From positions 1 to 22,669 of the forward strand of contig DBVV01000039.1 of the NCBI GenBank assembly GCA_002308795.1: DNA of 22,669 nucleotides. Reading direction: 5' to 3'. The stretch comes from Mageeibacillus sp. UBA1255. GTDB lineage: Bacteria; Bacillota; Clostridia; UBA1212; UBA1255. A model generated the notes under the pieces. The model made no database searches. It was not told the DNA's origin and saw only the letters and a list, made by a program, of their open reading frames with translations. Shown here piece by piece: positions 8,159 to 16,352 of this stretch. Both the position numbers and the translations under genes were made by a program. Position 1 is the stretch's first letter, and each line of letters starts with the position of its first letter.

Positions 8159-9872
8159 TATTAAAGATAAAATATCTAGCTGCTTTTATTCCGTCAATGG
8201 CAGATGAGGTTATCCCTCCGGCGTATCCTGCGCCTTCGCCGACGGGGTAAAGGCCGCGCAAATTTACACTCTCGAAATTGACCGGATCGCGGTCGATCCG
8301 CACGGGGCTAGAGGATAGAGTCTCCGGCGCAGTCAATATTGCCCCCGCGTGCCCGAAGCCCGGAATTATGCTGTCGAAGTGCAGGATACCATGCAGGAGC
8401 GACGTTGACACGTAATCAGGAAAAATGCAGGCAACGTCGGCGTTCTGCGCCTTGCCGCAAAGTGCTGTCCCGAACCCCTCATAATAAGCATCAATATCCC
8501 CGCCGTGCGATACCGCGCTGCTGTTCAAAGATTTTGCAAAGTCGCCGAACGACTGAGCGGGAAGCGCTCCCGAACCCATAGTTAGCTCATACGCCTTGCG
8601 CTCAATGCTTCTTAAAAAACCGATGCCGGAGAGAGGGTCTCCCGGGAAAGATTCGAACGGAACGTAATCGGCAGGAGAAACCCCCGCAAGAACGGCGCTG
8701 TTTGCGTTGACGCCATCTCTTTTGCTGTAGCTCATACCGTTCGTGACCAGACCGCCGCGCTCGAAAGACGAATCGACAACGTAACCGCCGGGGCACATAC
8801 AGAAAGTGTATACGCTCCTCGCAGAAGGGATATTGACCCCTGCGCCGCTTTCGGGATGTGAAACGAGCTTGTAGATCGCCGGGTAGCGCCTGGAAAGCAG
8901 CTCTGAATATTTGCCGTATTGCGAATCATTTATAAGTTTTTGAGGATGCTCGATGCGAAGTCCGACTGCGGTAGGCTTCGGCGAAAGAGCAACGCCGCTT
9001 CTACGCAGCATCTCGAAAGTATCTCTTGCCGCGTGGCCTGCTGCGAGGAAAACTGAATTCGTGCAGATCGTTAACGGTCCGTTGGGGGAGTCGCAAATCG
9101 CGGCACAGACCGCCCCGTTTTCGATCCCGAATCCGGTGAGTTTAGTGCGGAAGAGCACGCTGCCTCCCAGCCTGATTATTTCAAGGCGCATCGCTTTTAC
9201 GATGCTTCTCAGCAGGTCTGTCCCGATGTGCGGATGCGTATCGATAAGGATATCCTCCGGAGCTCCGAATTCCACGAACGTTTCAAGCACCGCTTTTCCG
9301 AGGCTGTTTTTCTCTTTAACAAGTGTGGTCAGCTTTCCGTCTGAATAAGCTCCTGCGCCTCCTTCGCCGAACTGCACGTTGCTCTCGGGATCGATCGGAG
9401 AACCGTTCCAGAAGCGGCTCACCGTACCGGTGCGGTTGTCAATATCTTCGCCGCGCTCTACTACTACCGGCCTCATTCCGGCTCTGGCGAGGGTCAATGC
9501 ACAGAATATTCCCGCCGGGCCGAATCCGGCGACAATGGGTCTTATCTCTGGGTCCATATCTGATTTTAAATTTCCCGCGGCATAAGATACATCTTTGCTG
9601 ACGGCTTTTTCGGGCGGCTCACAGAATGAAACTTTCAGCCCGAGCGCAGGCGCTCTGCCTTTTCTGAAATCGAGCGACCGCCGCAGGATCTTAACGTTTT
9701 CAGGCGAAGGAGCGGGAAAACGCAGTTCGGATTTTTGATTATCTTTCTCCGACCTTGCTGCTTTAACGATCTGCGCGGACAATACTTTAAAAAACACCGG
9801 ATCAGAGACGGTGAAATTGCCGCCCGTGCCGGTGAGCTTTTCCATATTAATGCTGATATCGAATATTGCCAT
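8154..9872 (-). CDS. FAD-dependent oxidoreductase of the COG2509 type
   Basis: This 572-residue protein is a flavoprotein of the uncharacterised FAD-dependent dehydrogenase group common in Clostridia and Bacteroidetes. An N-terminal module of about 100 residues precedes the dinucleotide-binding fold: GFGPAG at 116-121 and VVVERGE at 136-142. The family block QFGEGGAGAYSDGKL lies at 167-181. Later CMCPGGYVV, GMSYSKRDG and the C-terminal GEGAGYAGGITSSAIDG also fit, the last closing the FAD site. Substrate and electron partner are unknown. The ATG at 9872 lacks a clear ribosome binding site (only CCGGGCT precedes it); an internal ATG at codon 10 has none either. The PHP phosphatase gene ends 59 bp upstream on the same strand, so read-through is plausible. 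The stop codon lies inside the 7-bp repeat element. Confidence 0.85.
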   Translation of the reverse strand: MAIFDISINMEKLTGTGGNFTVSDPVFFKVLSAQIVKAARSEKDNQKSELRFPAPSPENVKILRRSLDFRKGRAPALGLKVSFCEPPEKAVSKDVSYAAGNLKSDMDPEIRPIVAGFGPAGIFCALTLARAGMRPVVVERGEDIDNRTGTVSRFWNGSPIDPESNVQFGEGGAGAYSDGKLTTLVKEKNSLGKAVLETFVEFGAPEDILIDTHPHIGTDLLRSIVKAMRLEIIRLGGSVLFRTKLTGFGIENGAVCAAICDSPNGPLTICTNSVFLAAGHAARDTFEMLRRSGVALSPKPTAVGLRIEHPQKLINDSQYGKYSELLSRRYPAIYKLVSHPESGAGVNIPSARSVYTFCMCPGGYVVDSSFERGGLVTNGMSYSKRDGVNANSAVLAGVSPADYVPFESFPGDPLSGIGFLRSIERKAYELTMGSGALPAQSFGDFAKSLNSSAVSHGGDIDAYYEGFGTALCGKAQNADVACIFPDYVSTSLLHGILHFDSIIPGFGHAGAILTAPETLSSSPVRIDRDPVNFESVNLRGLYPVGEGAGYAGGITSSAIDGIKAARYFIFNN

Positions 9873-9931
9873 AGCCCGGAATAAAAATGCTTTTTATAAT
9901 ATATGTGATATACGTGATACACGCTTTTGTA

Positions 9932-10702
9932 TTATCTTGGATCTCTTAACTCGAGTTTTGTAAGAGGAACGATCCCGAAACGGGCGAGATTTGCCGCGGC
10001 CATATTTGCGCTCTGCTGATCACCCGCTCTGTCCGGAGCGTGTGCGTCGGAACCGATCACCGCCTTCGCTGCTGTTTTAGAAACGATCTGCCAGAATCTA
10101 TCCGAAGGGTAATGACGGTGTCCCTCCATGCCGAGGCAGTTGTACTCGAGAGGCACGTCGTATTTTACGGATGCTTCGCACATACGCAGGACCTCTTCCT
10201 CGTAAAATGACTTGTCGCCGGTGAAGCAGAGCATGTCCGGATGCGCGATATAAGTGTAAACACCCGTTGACATTGCCTCCGTGACCTGATCGACGAACTG
10301 GGTGACTCTGGCGGGATCATCGGTGACGGCACTGTTATAAGTTCCGTCGTACTCATTGTGCGTAAAATGCTGGCCGCATATCAGATAATCGAGCGTGAAG
10401 CAGCGGATGTTGCTTAGCATCGCTTCAAATTCTTTCGGGTAGTATTCCGCTTCGTATCCGATGAAGATCCTGATCTTTCCGCTGTATTTTTCGCGCAGTT
10501 CAAGTATTTCGTTCACGTACGTTCCGGTCTCTTCGACGTCCATGCGAAAGCCGGAGCGGTGACCGTTCGAAAAAGGGTAGGGGACGTGGTCAGAAAAGCC
10601 CAGCTCTTCAAGACCGTTGCGAATGGCGTTGACAACGTAGTCTTCCGGTTTTCCGGAGGCGTGGCGACAATGGTACGAGTGTGTGTGATAGTTAGCAATC
10701 AT
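9932..10702 (-). CDS. PHP-domain histidinol-phosphatase-like hydrolase
   Basis: This 256-residue protein has the PHP metallophosphoesterase fold of HisK/HisJ-type histidinol-phosphate phosphatases. Visible metal-ligand motifs in order are NYHTHSYHCRH (H6, H8), GFSDHVP, IGYEAEY, CGQHFTHN, YIAHPDM and GSDAHAP. The length is close to that of typical HisK (about 265-275). The family dephosphorylates L-histidinol phosphate in histidine synthesis, but no other his gene is in the window, so a different phosphate monoester is possible. AGAAGGA (10716-10710) lies 7 nt before the ATG. It starts 33 bp after the upstream secreted-protein gene and may share its transcript. Confidence 0.85.
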   Translation of the reverse strand: MIANYHTHSYHCRHASGKPEDYVVNAIRNGLEELGFSDHVPYPFSNGHRSGFRMDVEETGTYVNEILELREKYSGKIRIFIGYEAEYYPKEFEAMLSNIRCFTLDYLICGQHFTHNEYDGTYNSAVTDDPARVTQFVDQVTEAMSTGVYTYIAHPDMLCFTGDKSFYEEEVLRMCEASVKYDVPLEYNCLGMEGHRHYPSDRFWQIVSKTAAKAVIGSDAHAPDRAGDQQSANMAAANLARFGIVPLTKLELRDPR

Positions 10703-10735
10703 TATATTGTCCTTCTTAAAAACCTGTTATCATCC

Positions 10736-12691
10736 TCAAGAAAGTTTGAATGAGCGCAGATTCATCGTATCTCCGGACGTGCACTCGTCGAAGAAGTCGA
10801 ACCGGATCAGGTTAAGCTCTCCTTTCCAGAAGCTTAGCGCTGTGAGATCGATCTCCAGCGTGTGATATTCGCCGTCGCAGATGAGCTCGGAGCGGATCAT
10901 CTCGGAACCGTCCGGAACGGTTTTATCTCCTGTGCATAAAAACAGATCGCACACGTATGAATCGCGCGAATTCGAAGTGGGGATCATGTATTCGATCGAG
11001 AGTTTGGAATACTTCTCCGCCGTGACGCCGGGCGTGAAATCGCCGAAATTCAGGAACGTCTGAGGATCTGCGCCGCCCTTAACGCGAAGCTTCGCGGCTT
11101 TAGCGGAACTGTTATAAGATACGGCGGAGTGGTTTCCCGCTACCAGCACGTACGTGTTCTTCTTTTTCGAGAAATCGATGTTCGTATAATCTACGTATAC
11201 GTCGCGTTCGGCGCTGTAGCCTTTGTGAAGCGATTCGTTCGTTGCGAAGTCCTTGTTCGCCTTGAACGTGGCGCGTATTCCGTCGAGCGAGCCTGTCGTT
11301 ATCAGGTAGCTGTATTCAAGCGCGGTGAAATTGGGCAGTTTTATGGTGAGCAGCGGGGCAACGTAATTCGTGGCGTTGTTGTTCGCATCTTTCGATTTAT
11401 TGTACTCAAATCTTCCGGCGTAGAAGAGGTCAATATTAGGCACGTACAGCCCTATTCCGAAGTCATCCGAGCGGTTCGTCCACGCGCACCACGTCTCGGT
11501 ATTGTCGTCCTTCATATGGAAGCGGCAGTCATCCGCGTATTTGGGATCGCCCCAGAACTTCAGATCCGCGCGGTGCGTAAGCTTCTCGTCAGCCCAGGAA
11601 TTTACGCCGTTATACCACGTGAAGCAGTCAAGGTAGCTTACCGTGTAGAACGCGGGCAGCTCCTGGTTCGAAAGACCGTGCGGATAGCCTGAGAAGTCAA
11701 CGAACCGGTTATCGACGCGGATGTGGTCCTTTTCGACGGTATATCTGTTCTCCATATAAGAAGGAGTGATCAGATTGTTCTGCGACCAGTCCTGCGGCTG
11801 CGATTTGATATAAACGTAATTGCTCCCGATCTCGAGGTCGATAAGGCGGCTGCTGTTTCCGTATTTGTCTCCGCCCTGTACCGGGTTATACGGCCAGGTA
11901 TTGCCGTTGAACTCACCGGGCGTGTACGAACTGTCGTAGCCGCCGTAATAGGACTGCTGCACGAGCCTGCCGGTATCGTGGCTGTTAATCAGATTCGTGA
12001 GACCGCTTACGGGGCAGTTCAGGTCTTCGATGTAGTTGATCCCGCCTCCCCAGTTGAGGCGAACGCCTACCTTGAACCGGTCGTTCTGGATAAAGAACGA
12101 TTTATCGTTGTGAACGTCTATTTTTGACGAAGAAAGCGCAAGCAGGGTGAAATCTGCGGTCGATTTAAGGCTGTCAAATGCGACCGTTTCGATGCTGTTT
12201 GCGCAATCGCCGTTAAGATATCCGAGGATCAGGCCGTTGAACGTGACGTTTTCACCTGCTTCAAGGAAGAAGGCGTCGTCAACTGCCCGGTCTCCGACTT
12301 TATACGTGAGTTTGAATTTCAGCGCCTTTGTGGAAGAGTAGCGGATTGTGACGCGGTTGAAATCCTTGCCCGTGTAGTCAAGTATCGAGGCAGAGAAGCC
12401 TTTTTTAAAAGTAAATGAATTGCCTTCGGCTGAAGAATATCCTTCAGGAGTGTATATGACGCCGTTCTCCGCCATGTATTGTCCCGGCTCGAGCGTGCGT
12501 GCGATCGTAGGTTCGGGTTCCGCAGTGGGTCTCGCGGTCTCGGCTTCGTCTGTTTCTGAGGGCAATACCGCAGGATCTTCAGTTACCGGAGGTAATTCCG
12601 GTGCTTTCTTACAAGAAGCACCGGAAAGAACCGTGATAAGCGCCAGCAGCGACGCAATCAAAGCCAATATATTTCTTTTGCTTTTTTTCAT
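10736..12691 (-). CDS. Secreted or lipid-anchored beta-sandwich protein, likely glycan-associated
   Basis: This 651-residue exported protein has no function that I recognise. Residues 1-27 are a signal sequence ending SGASC; C27 could be lipidated, but Gly at -3 is a poor lipobox. A Pro/Thr/Glu-rich spacer (30-70) follows. Residues 75-195 form a beta-rich module. Residues 198-480 form a large domain with FKVGVRLNWGGGINYIED, SHDTGRLVQQSYYGG and many Trp/Tyr/Asp residues, which suggests carbohydrate contact. Residues 495-651 are a jelly-roll-like module with TLEIDLTALSFWKGELNLIR, related in pattern to two modules in the gene just upstream. I chose ATG 12691 because GAGGAG lies 8 nt upstream; a longer in-frame start reads through a palindrome. 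No catalytic motif is evident. Glycan binding or processing is inference. Confidence 0.7.
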   Translation of the reverse strand: MKKSKRNILALIASLLALITVLSGASCKKAPELPPVTEDPAVLPSETDEAETARPTAEPEPTIARTLEPGQYMAENGVIYTPEGYSSAEGNSFTFKKGFSASILDYTGKDFNRVTIRYSSTKALKFKLTYKVGDRAVDDAFFLEAGENVTFNGLILGYLNGDCANSIETVAFDSLKSTADFTLLALSSSKIDVHNDKSFFIQNDRFKVGVRLNWGGGINYIEDLNCPVSGLTNLINSHDTGRLVQQSYYGGYDSSYTPGEFNGNTWPYNPVQGGDKYGNSSRLIDLEIGSNYVYIKSQPQDWSQNNLITPSYMENRYTVEKDHIRVDNRFVDFSGYPHGLSNQELPAFYTVSYLDCFTWYNGVNSWADEKLTHRADLKFWGDPKYADDCRFHMKDDNTETWCAWTNRSDDFGIGLYVPNIDLFYAGRFEYNKSKDANNNATNYVAPLLTIKLPNFTALEYSYLITTGSLDGIRATFKANKDFATNESLHKGYSAERDVYVDYTNIDFSKKKNTYVLVAGNHSAVSYNSSAKAAKLRVKGGADPQTFLNFGDFTPGVTAEKYSKLSIEYMIPTSNSRDSYVCDLFLCTGDKTVPDGSEMIRSELICDGEYHTLEIDLTALSFWKGELNLIRFDFFDECTSGDTMNLRSFKLS

Positions 12692-12704
12692 TGTTTTTGC
12701 TCCT

Positions 12705-12728
12705 CGAATATTTGCACTTAAATATTCG
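12705..12728. promoter_or_regulatory. Perfect 9-bp palindrome before the secreted-protein gene
   Basis: CGAATATTT (12705-12713) and AAATATTCG (12720-12728) form a perfect inverted repeat around the 6-nt centre GCACTT. It sits directly against the ribosome binding site of the gene starting at 12691, in the 73 bp after the preceding stop. It may be a repressor operator or an RNA hairpin that affects translation. I cannot tell which, and I see no convincing promoter in this gap. Confidence 0.5.
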
Positions 12729-12764
12729 CAACCCACGAATTCCCTGATCCGGCCTTATCTGCCG

Positions 12765-14291
12765 TTATTTCTTTTTGGAACGGCTTATTATCACACCCGA
12801 TATGACGGCTGCGACAGCAACTGCGCCAATAACGATCCCTATGATAGCTCCGGTCGGGAGACCTTTTTTAGGAGTATTGTCCGTGTTATCTTTATCCCCG
12901 GAATTGCCCTGATCTGTCGCTACGGGGGCATCGGTAGCAGGAGCGTCGGTGGCCACGGGTGCCTCGGTGGGAGCGTTCGTAGCAGGCACTTCGGTCGGTA
13001 CCTCGGTGGGAGCGGCGGTCGGTTTTTCTGTGGGTGCCGGAGTGGCGGGAAGGCCTTCAGCAAGGAATTTTTCGCCGAACGCCTGAGCGGATTCTACGTT
13101 GGTGAAGAAAGCGACGTAATAAAGCTCAACTTCGGTATCGTTGTTAGTGGATACGAACGGGTCGAAGCGCAGGTTCGAAACGGCGCCTTCCCATCTCTTG
13201 ATTTTGGTGAAGTCGAGCGTCACGACCTGAACGTCGGTGGTCTTCGCGTATTTGTACTCGAAATTCTGCGTTTCGCTGTAGCCGGGGTTAAGATCGGTCT
13301 GCCAGTAGATATTGCCCACAACGCCGCCGTCATCGGGATTGACCCTGACGCCCATCTGCATGACTTTGCATTCGTCAGCGGAGATCTCATCGATGTCGCC
13401 GCCCGCAGCGAGCGTGCCGAAGCAAAGTTCAACGTTCGGGTCTCCGCCTGCAGGAACGTCGACAACGTAGCATTTTTCGCCGAAATACACTTCCTGTATG
13501 ATGTTTTTACCGCCCGCGAAGAGCATGTCGTTCACGTCGTCCTCATAATTCAGAGCGAGCAGGGCAACGGGCCCGGAGATCTCTACCGGTGCTTCGGTGA
13601 CGTCGGGATCGACCGGCTTATCTGAGAAAAACTCGGCCTTCAGGCTGTGTACGGAGAACGGAGCGGAGAGGCTTTCGGCATCGAGTATGCAGAACGGTGT
13701 GTTTTCTGTGCCGGTATATGCTTTAGCATCTTCCTCTTTTTCGAAGAATGCGATCCAGGCGATGTCAATGTAGTCGCCTTCGATGACCTTTCCGCGGCCG
13801 GTGCTGTCGTCAAAGTTTTCAGCGTCGCGGTCGGGCTCGAGCGGGTCAAGGCGGATGTTCTCCGGGTTAATATAATGGCTGGAGTCCCAGATGGATTCGC
13901 GGCCGTACAGGGCGGCAACGGATGTCATGTCTACGATGAGGGTCTCCCATTCGCCCGAGTAGATGTAGTGCGCGGGGATGAAGGGCTCAGCAGGGGGAGA
14001 TACGTAAAACTGGGCAATATATTCGACGTTGTCTTCATTGTAGCGTGCCGCGGTGCGGTGGCGTAAGGCCGCCCATTTGACGGTGTCCGGGTCAATGTAA
14101 TCGTTCTGACCTTTATCGCTGAATTCGAACGACGCGTACGGGTCAAAACCGTCTCCGATGAAGCGTACGTATTCGGCTTCCGTGCTTTTTCCGGTACTTT
14201 CAGCTTCTTCCGCGTATGCTGCGGGCAATGCCGCCGCTGCCAGCGTTACTACTATCGCCAGTGCTGTTAAAAATGACAATATTTTTTTCAT
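12765..14291 (-). CDS. Surface protein with two beta-sandwich modules, Thr/Pro linker and membrane anchor
   Basis: This 508-residue exported protein is of unknown function. A signal peptide ends AYA (25-27). Two related modules follow, about 41-193 and 270-405. Each ends with a strand pattern such as VVTLDFTKIKRWEGAVSNLR followed by an 'AFF' strand and a helix with SAQAF or DAKAY. They resemble jelly-roll carbohydrate-binding modules, though I cannot name the family. A low-complexity linker of Thr/Pro/Ala/Glu repeats (412-478) leads to a transmembrane helix (480-503) and the tail SRSKKK. No LPXTG is present, so it is anchored by the helix. AGGAGG lies 7 nt before the ATG, and a near-consensus promoter lies just upstream. 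The next gene downstream carries a third copy of the module. Confidence 0.75.
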   Translation of the reverse strand: MKKILSFLTALAIVVTLAAAALPAAYAEEAESTGKSTEAEYVRFIGDGFDPYASFEFSDKGQNDYIDPDTVKWAALRHRTAARYNEDNVEYIAQFYVSPPAEPFIPAHYIYSGEWETLIVDMTSVAALYGRESIWDSSHYINPENIRLDPLEPDRDAENFDDSTGRGKVIEGDYIDIAWIAFFEKEEDAKAYTGTENTPFCILDAESLSAPFSVHSLKAEFFSDKPVDPDVTEAPVEISGPVALLALNYEDDVNDMLFAGGKNIIQEVYFGEKCYVVDVPAGGDPNVELCFGTLAAGGDIDEISADECKVMQMGVRVNPDDGGVVGNIYWQTDLNPGYSETQNFEYKYAKTTDVQVVTLDFTKIKRWEGAVSNLRFDPFVSTNNDTEVELYYVAFFTNVESAQAFGEKFLAEGLPATPAPTEKPTAAPTEVPTEVPATNAPTEAPVATDAPATDAPVATDQGNSGDKDNTDNTPKKGLPTGAIIGIVIGAVAVAAVISGVIISRSKKK

Positions 14292-14328
14292 GGTTACATT
14301 CCTCCTGCAAACCTGAATTTATGACCGG

Positions 14329-14357
14329 ATTTTATCAAAATCTGCTCACGCTGTCAA
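14329..14357 (-). promoter_or_regulatory. Strong promoter of the surface-protein operon
   Basis: On the minus strand a perfect TTGACA (14357-14352) is followed after 17 bp by TAAAAT (14334-14329), 5 of 6 to consensus. The ATG lies 38 bp downstream. The -35 box overlaps the stop codon of the broken HD-domain gene. Confidence 0.8.
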
Positions 14358-14780
14358 TCGATAACGCTCCTGCTGCTCTTTATTTGTTCCTCAAGTTTTT
14401 CGTAAAACTCTGTATAAAAGGCGATCCTTGACTTCCACATTTCTTCTGCCGCTGGGGTCCCCATAGGCATGTCCGCAAGTTTATTTAATTTCGCCAGTCG
14501 CTTTTCAACGTATTCGCTTTTATCGTCCAAATTCTTTTCAAGAAAACGGTCGTCAACGAGAGCTTCATGGATGCGGTATGCGTCGAAGCGGTCAATATTG
14601 TCCGCGTCTCCAACAGTCAGTGAAAAAGGCGTCCTTTCTCCGTCGAAATCCGCTTCGTCGTCAACGTGAATCGCGATCTCCCGTCCGATGTTTGCGACCC
14701 GGTAGGAGTGCTCGATCCTGTATGCTTTATCATAAGGATGCTCGTTCAGATATACTCGCTAGTAGTCATCATGCGTTTTA
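14354..14780 (-). pseudogene. Broken HD-domain phosphohydrolase remnant
   Basis: One open frame of 134 codons runs from 14758 to the TGA at 14354-14356 with no usable start. It begins RVYLNEHPYDKAYRIEHSYR, the first helix and first His of an HD-type hydrolase, and continues VANIGREIAI. It then jumps to DFDGERTPFSLTVGDADNID RFDAYR, the late Asp-containing helix of the same kind of protein, followed by a helical C-terminal part ending in KLEEQIKSSRSVID. The central segment that should contain the paired His-Asp (LHD) is missing. Upstream, a TAG (14761-14759) interrupts the frame just after THDDY; a different frame offers MMTTSEYI and then TGA. There is no ribosome binding site. Family assignment is by eye; the loss of the HD core makes it non-functional. 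Confidence 0.65.
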
Positions 14781-14792
14781 GTCTTTTTTTTT

Positions 14793-14839
14793 AAAAAACA
14801 GGCCGCCCGGCTTCCCGGCATTCCGGAGCCCAGGCGGCC
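14793..14839 (-). terminator. Rho-independent terminator of the FN3-like surface protein gene
   Basis: Reading on the minus strand from 14839, GGCCGCC pairs with GGCGGCC (ending at 14801), with further inner pairing around an AATG loop. TGTTTTTT (14800-14793) follows directly. It begins 34 bp after the stop of the gene ending at 14874. Confidence 0.88.
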
Positions 14840-14873
14840 ATTATTAATGCTTTATAAAGCAATCAAAAAGTTT

Positions 14874-16223
14874 TTATTTCTTGTCCTTCTTTTTCTTTTT
14901 CGCGATCACGATGATAATGACGATCACAATGATCACGGCCAGTATGATGAGCAGCCAGATGAAGATGCACAGTCCGAGAGGCTGCGGGCAGAAATGGCAG
15001 ATCGGGCAGGTCTTTTTCGCCGGATTCAAGTGATCGTCCGGGTCGGGAGTGCCGTCCGTTCCGGGATTGGTGTGGTAGTTGATGTCGTCGGTGCCGAAGG
15101 AGATGATCTTCGACCAGTCGGAACAGATAGAACCGTCAAAATATTCGGGATGATCGTACACGTAGCGGCAGCGCAGCTCGATGATCGCGTCCTTCGGAAC
15201 GTTCGGCCGTTCAGCGGTTGCGAGCGCAAAAAGCGCGGCTTCCATTTCACCCGCCTTGATGAGCCAGTCGCCCTGAAGCCCTGTAAACTCGGTGTCGCCT
15301 TTGACGCGGCCCTGGACTTCGATCGTTATCTGACCGAGGTTTGCGGCAACTTTCGCGGCATCCTGAGCCAGTTTGTCGGGCACGGTCAGCGTGAACGCTA
15401 CGACCGGATTATCGTTGAAGTCGTGATCGGTCATACGAAGCCCGGTAATGACCGGTGCAGTAAGGTCGTCCTTTGTGAGCGGCTTGAATACTTCCGCGTC
15501 CTTGCCTACAGAGGCAATATTTGACCATTCTGAGTAGTAGTAATCCTTTTTCGACTCATCGCCGACAGTTTTCCATACGGCGACAACAAAGCGCATACGG
15601 AAATACGCGGTGTGCTTTGTAAAGTCGATCCGGAGTTCTTCGTCCGCGGTGTTGTAGGTGTACTGGTCAGGTTTCAGCTGATCCTTTACGCCGGGTGTGA
15701 GAGTGTCCGGGTTGCCGTTCCAGCGTTCGCCGTTCGGCACGCCGCGCAGGACCCAGATTTCATTTACGGTCTCGGTGCCGTTGCCGATTCCGCCGTCTAC
15801 TACGTCCCATTCACTGTAACGCGGGCGTCCCTCACTGTCGCGGCCGAGGCCGTGGACGGAGTCTGCCTTCCAGTAATCATTCGCGTGCCAGCCGGATACG
15901 CTGTCTTTTACGTCGTCAATTGCCCAGTCGACCTGCGTCGTCATCGCGATGCCTTCAATGCCCCACTGCGCCAGAAAAGTCTCGACGGTTCCGTCAAGGT
16001 TTGCGTTTTCCAGCTTCTTGAAAAAGTCGGTCATCTCGTTGCTCAGGCTGTACGAAATGTTCGTGGTCGTGGGCGAATCATTGCCCTCCAGCCACTTTGC
16101 GTTAACGTTTGCGGGCGCGACAAGCGTGAAAGGCAGATCGCCTTCCGCGGACGTCGTAAAAACAGTCAGCCATGAAAGAAGCATCACGCAAACTATAACA
16201 ACAGACAGAATCTTCTTTTTCAT
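14874..16223 (-). CDS. Membrane-anchored surface protein with FN3-like modules
   Basis: This 449-residue exported protein has no function that I recognise. A signal peptide ends near TSA (24-26). Two beta-rich modules end in the same kind of strand: SEWSNIASVG (231-240) and SDWSKIISFG (369-377 region). Each is preceded by an alternating Arg/Tyr strand (FRMRFVVAVWK; IIELRCRYVYD), as in fibronectin type III repeats. The N-terminal region (30-160) is less clear and contains many Trp. Before the anchor lies a cysteine-rich motif CPICHFCPQPLGLC (406-419), then a helix (418-440) and the tail KKKKKDKK. ATG 16223 is chosen because AAGGAGG lies a few bases upstream. A consensus promoter lies at 16271-16299 and a strong terminator follows, so it is probably a single-gene unit. 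Confidence 0.75.
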   Translation of the reverse strand: MKKKILSVVIVCVMLLSWLTVFTTSAEGDLPFTLVAPANVNAKWLEGNDSPTTTNISYSLSNEMTDFFKKLENANLDGTVETFLAQWGIEGIAMTTQVDWAIDDVKDSVSGWHANDYWKADSVHGLGRDSEGRPRYSEWDVVDGGIGNGTETVNEIWVLRGVPNGERWNGNPDTLTPGVKDQLKPDQYTYNTADEELRIDFTKHTAYFRMRFVVAVWKTVGDESKKDYYYSEWSNIASVGKDAEVFKPLTKDDLTAPVITGLRMTDHDFNDNPVVAFTLTVPDKLAQDAAKVAANLGQITIEVQGRVKGDTEFTGLQGDWLIKAGEMEAALFALATAERPNVPKDAIIELRCRYVYDHPEYFDGSICSDWSKIISFGTDDINYHTNPGTDGTPDPDDHLNPAKKTCPICHFCPQPLGLCIFIWLLIILAVIIVIVIIIVIAKKKKKDKK

Positions 16224-16270
16224 ATAGTCCTCCTTAAAAAGCGTCGGTTTGTATGTATTGTTACGCAAAA

Positions 16271-16299
16271 AGGATACACTCTTTGATGAATTTTGTCAA
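16271..16299 (-). promoter_or_regulatory. Promoter of the FN3-like surface protein gene
   Basis: A perfect TTGACA (16299-16294, minus strand) is followed after 17 bp by TATCCT (16276-16271), 4 of 6 to consensus. The ATG at 16223 lies about 48 bp downstream. Confidence 0.78.
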
Positions 16300-16317
16300 T
16301 AAAATCTATATTTCGGG

Positions 16318-16336
16318 AGCAGAGTGAAAGCAGAGT
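16318..16336. repeat. Direct repeat AGCAGAGT, 11-bp period
   Basis: AGCAGAGT occurs at 16318-16325 and 16329-16336, one helical turn apart. It lies about 20-40 bp upstream of the -35 box of the surface-protein promoter, where an activator could bind, and just after the methyltransferase stop. It may also be chance. Confidence 0.35.
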
Positions 16337-16352
16337 CTACGTTTTGTATCAT

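Noticed and set aside
9903..9922. Tandem GTGATATAC / GTGATACAC between the PHP and FAD genes
   Set aside because: Two 9-bp copies in AT-rich DNA, with no -35/-10 context that would support a binding site.
12420..13625. Plus-strand open frame of 401 codons across two exported-protein genes
   Set aside because: It is antisense to two proteins with clear signal peptides, linker and anchor; its own translation is low-complexity and crosses the gap and palindrome.
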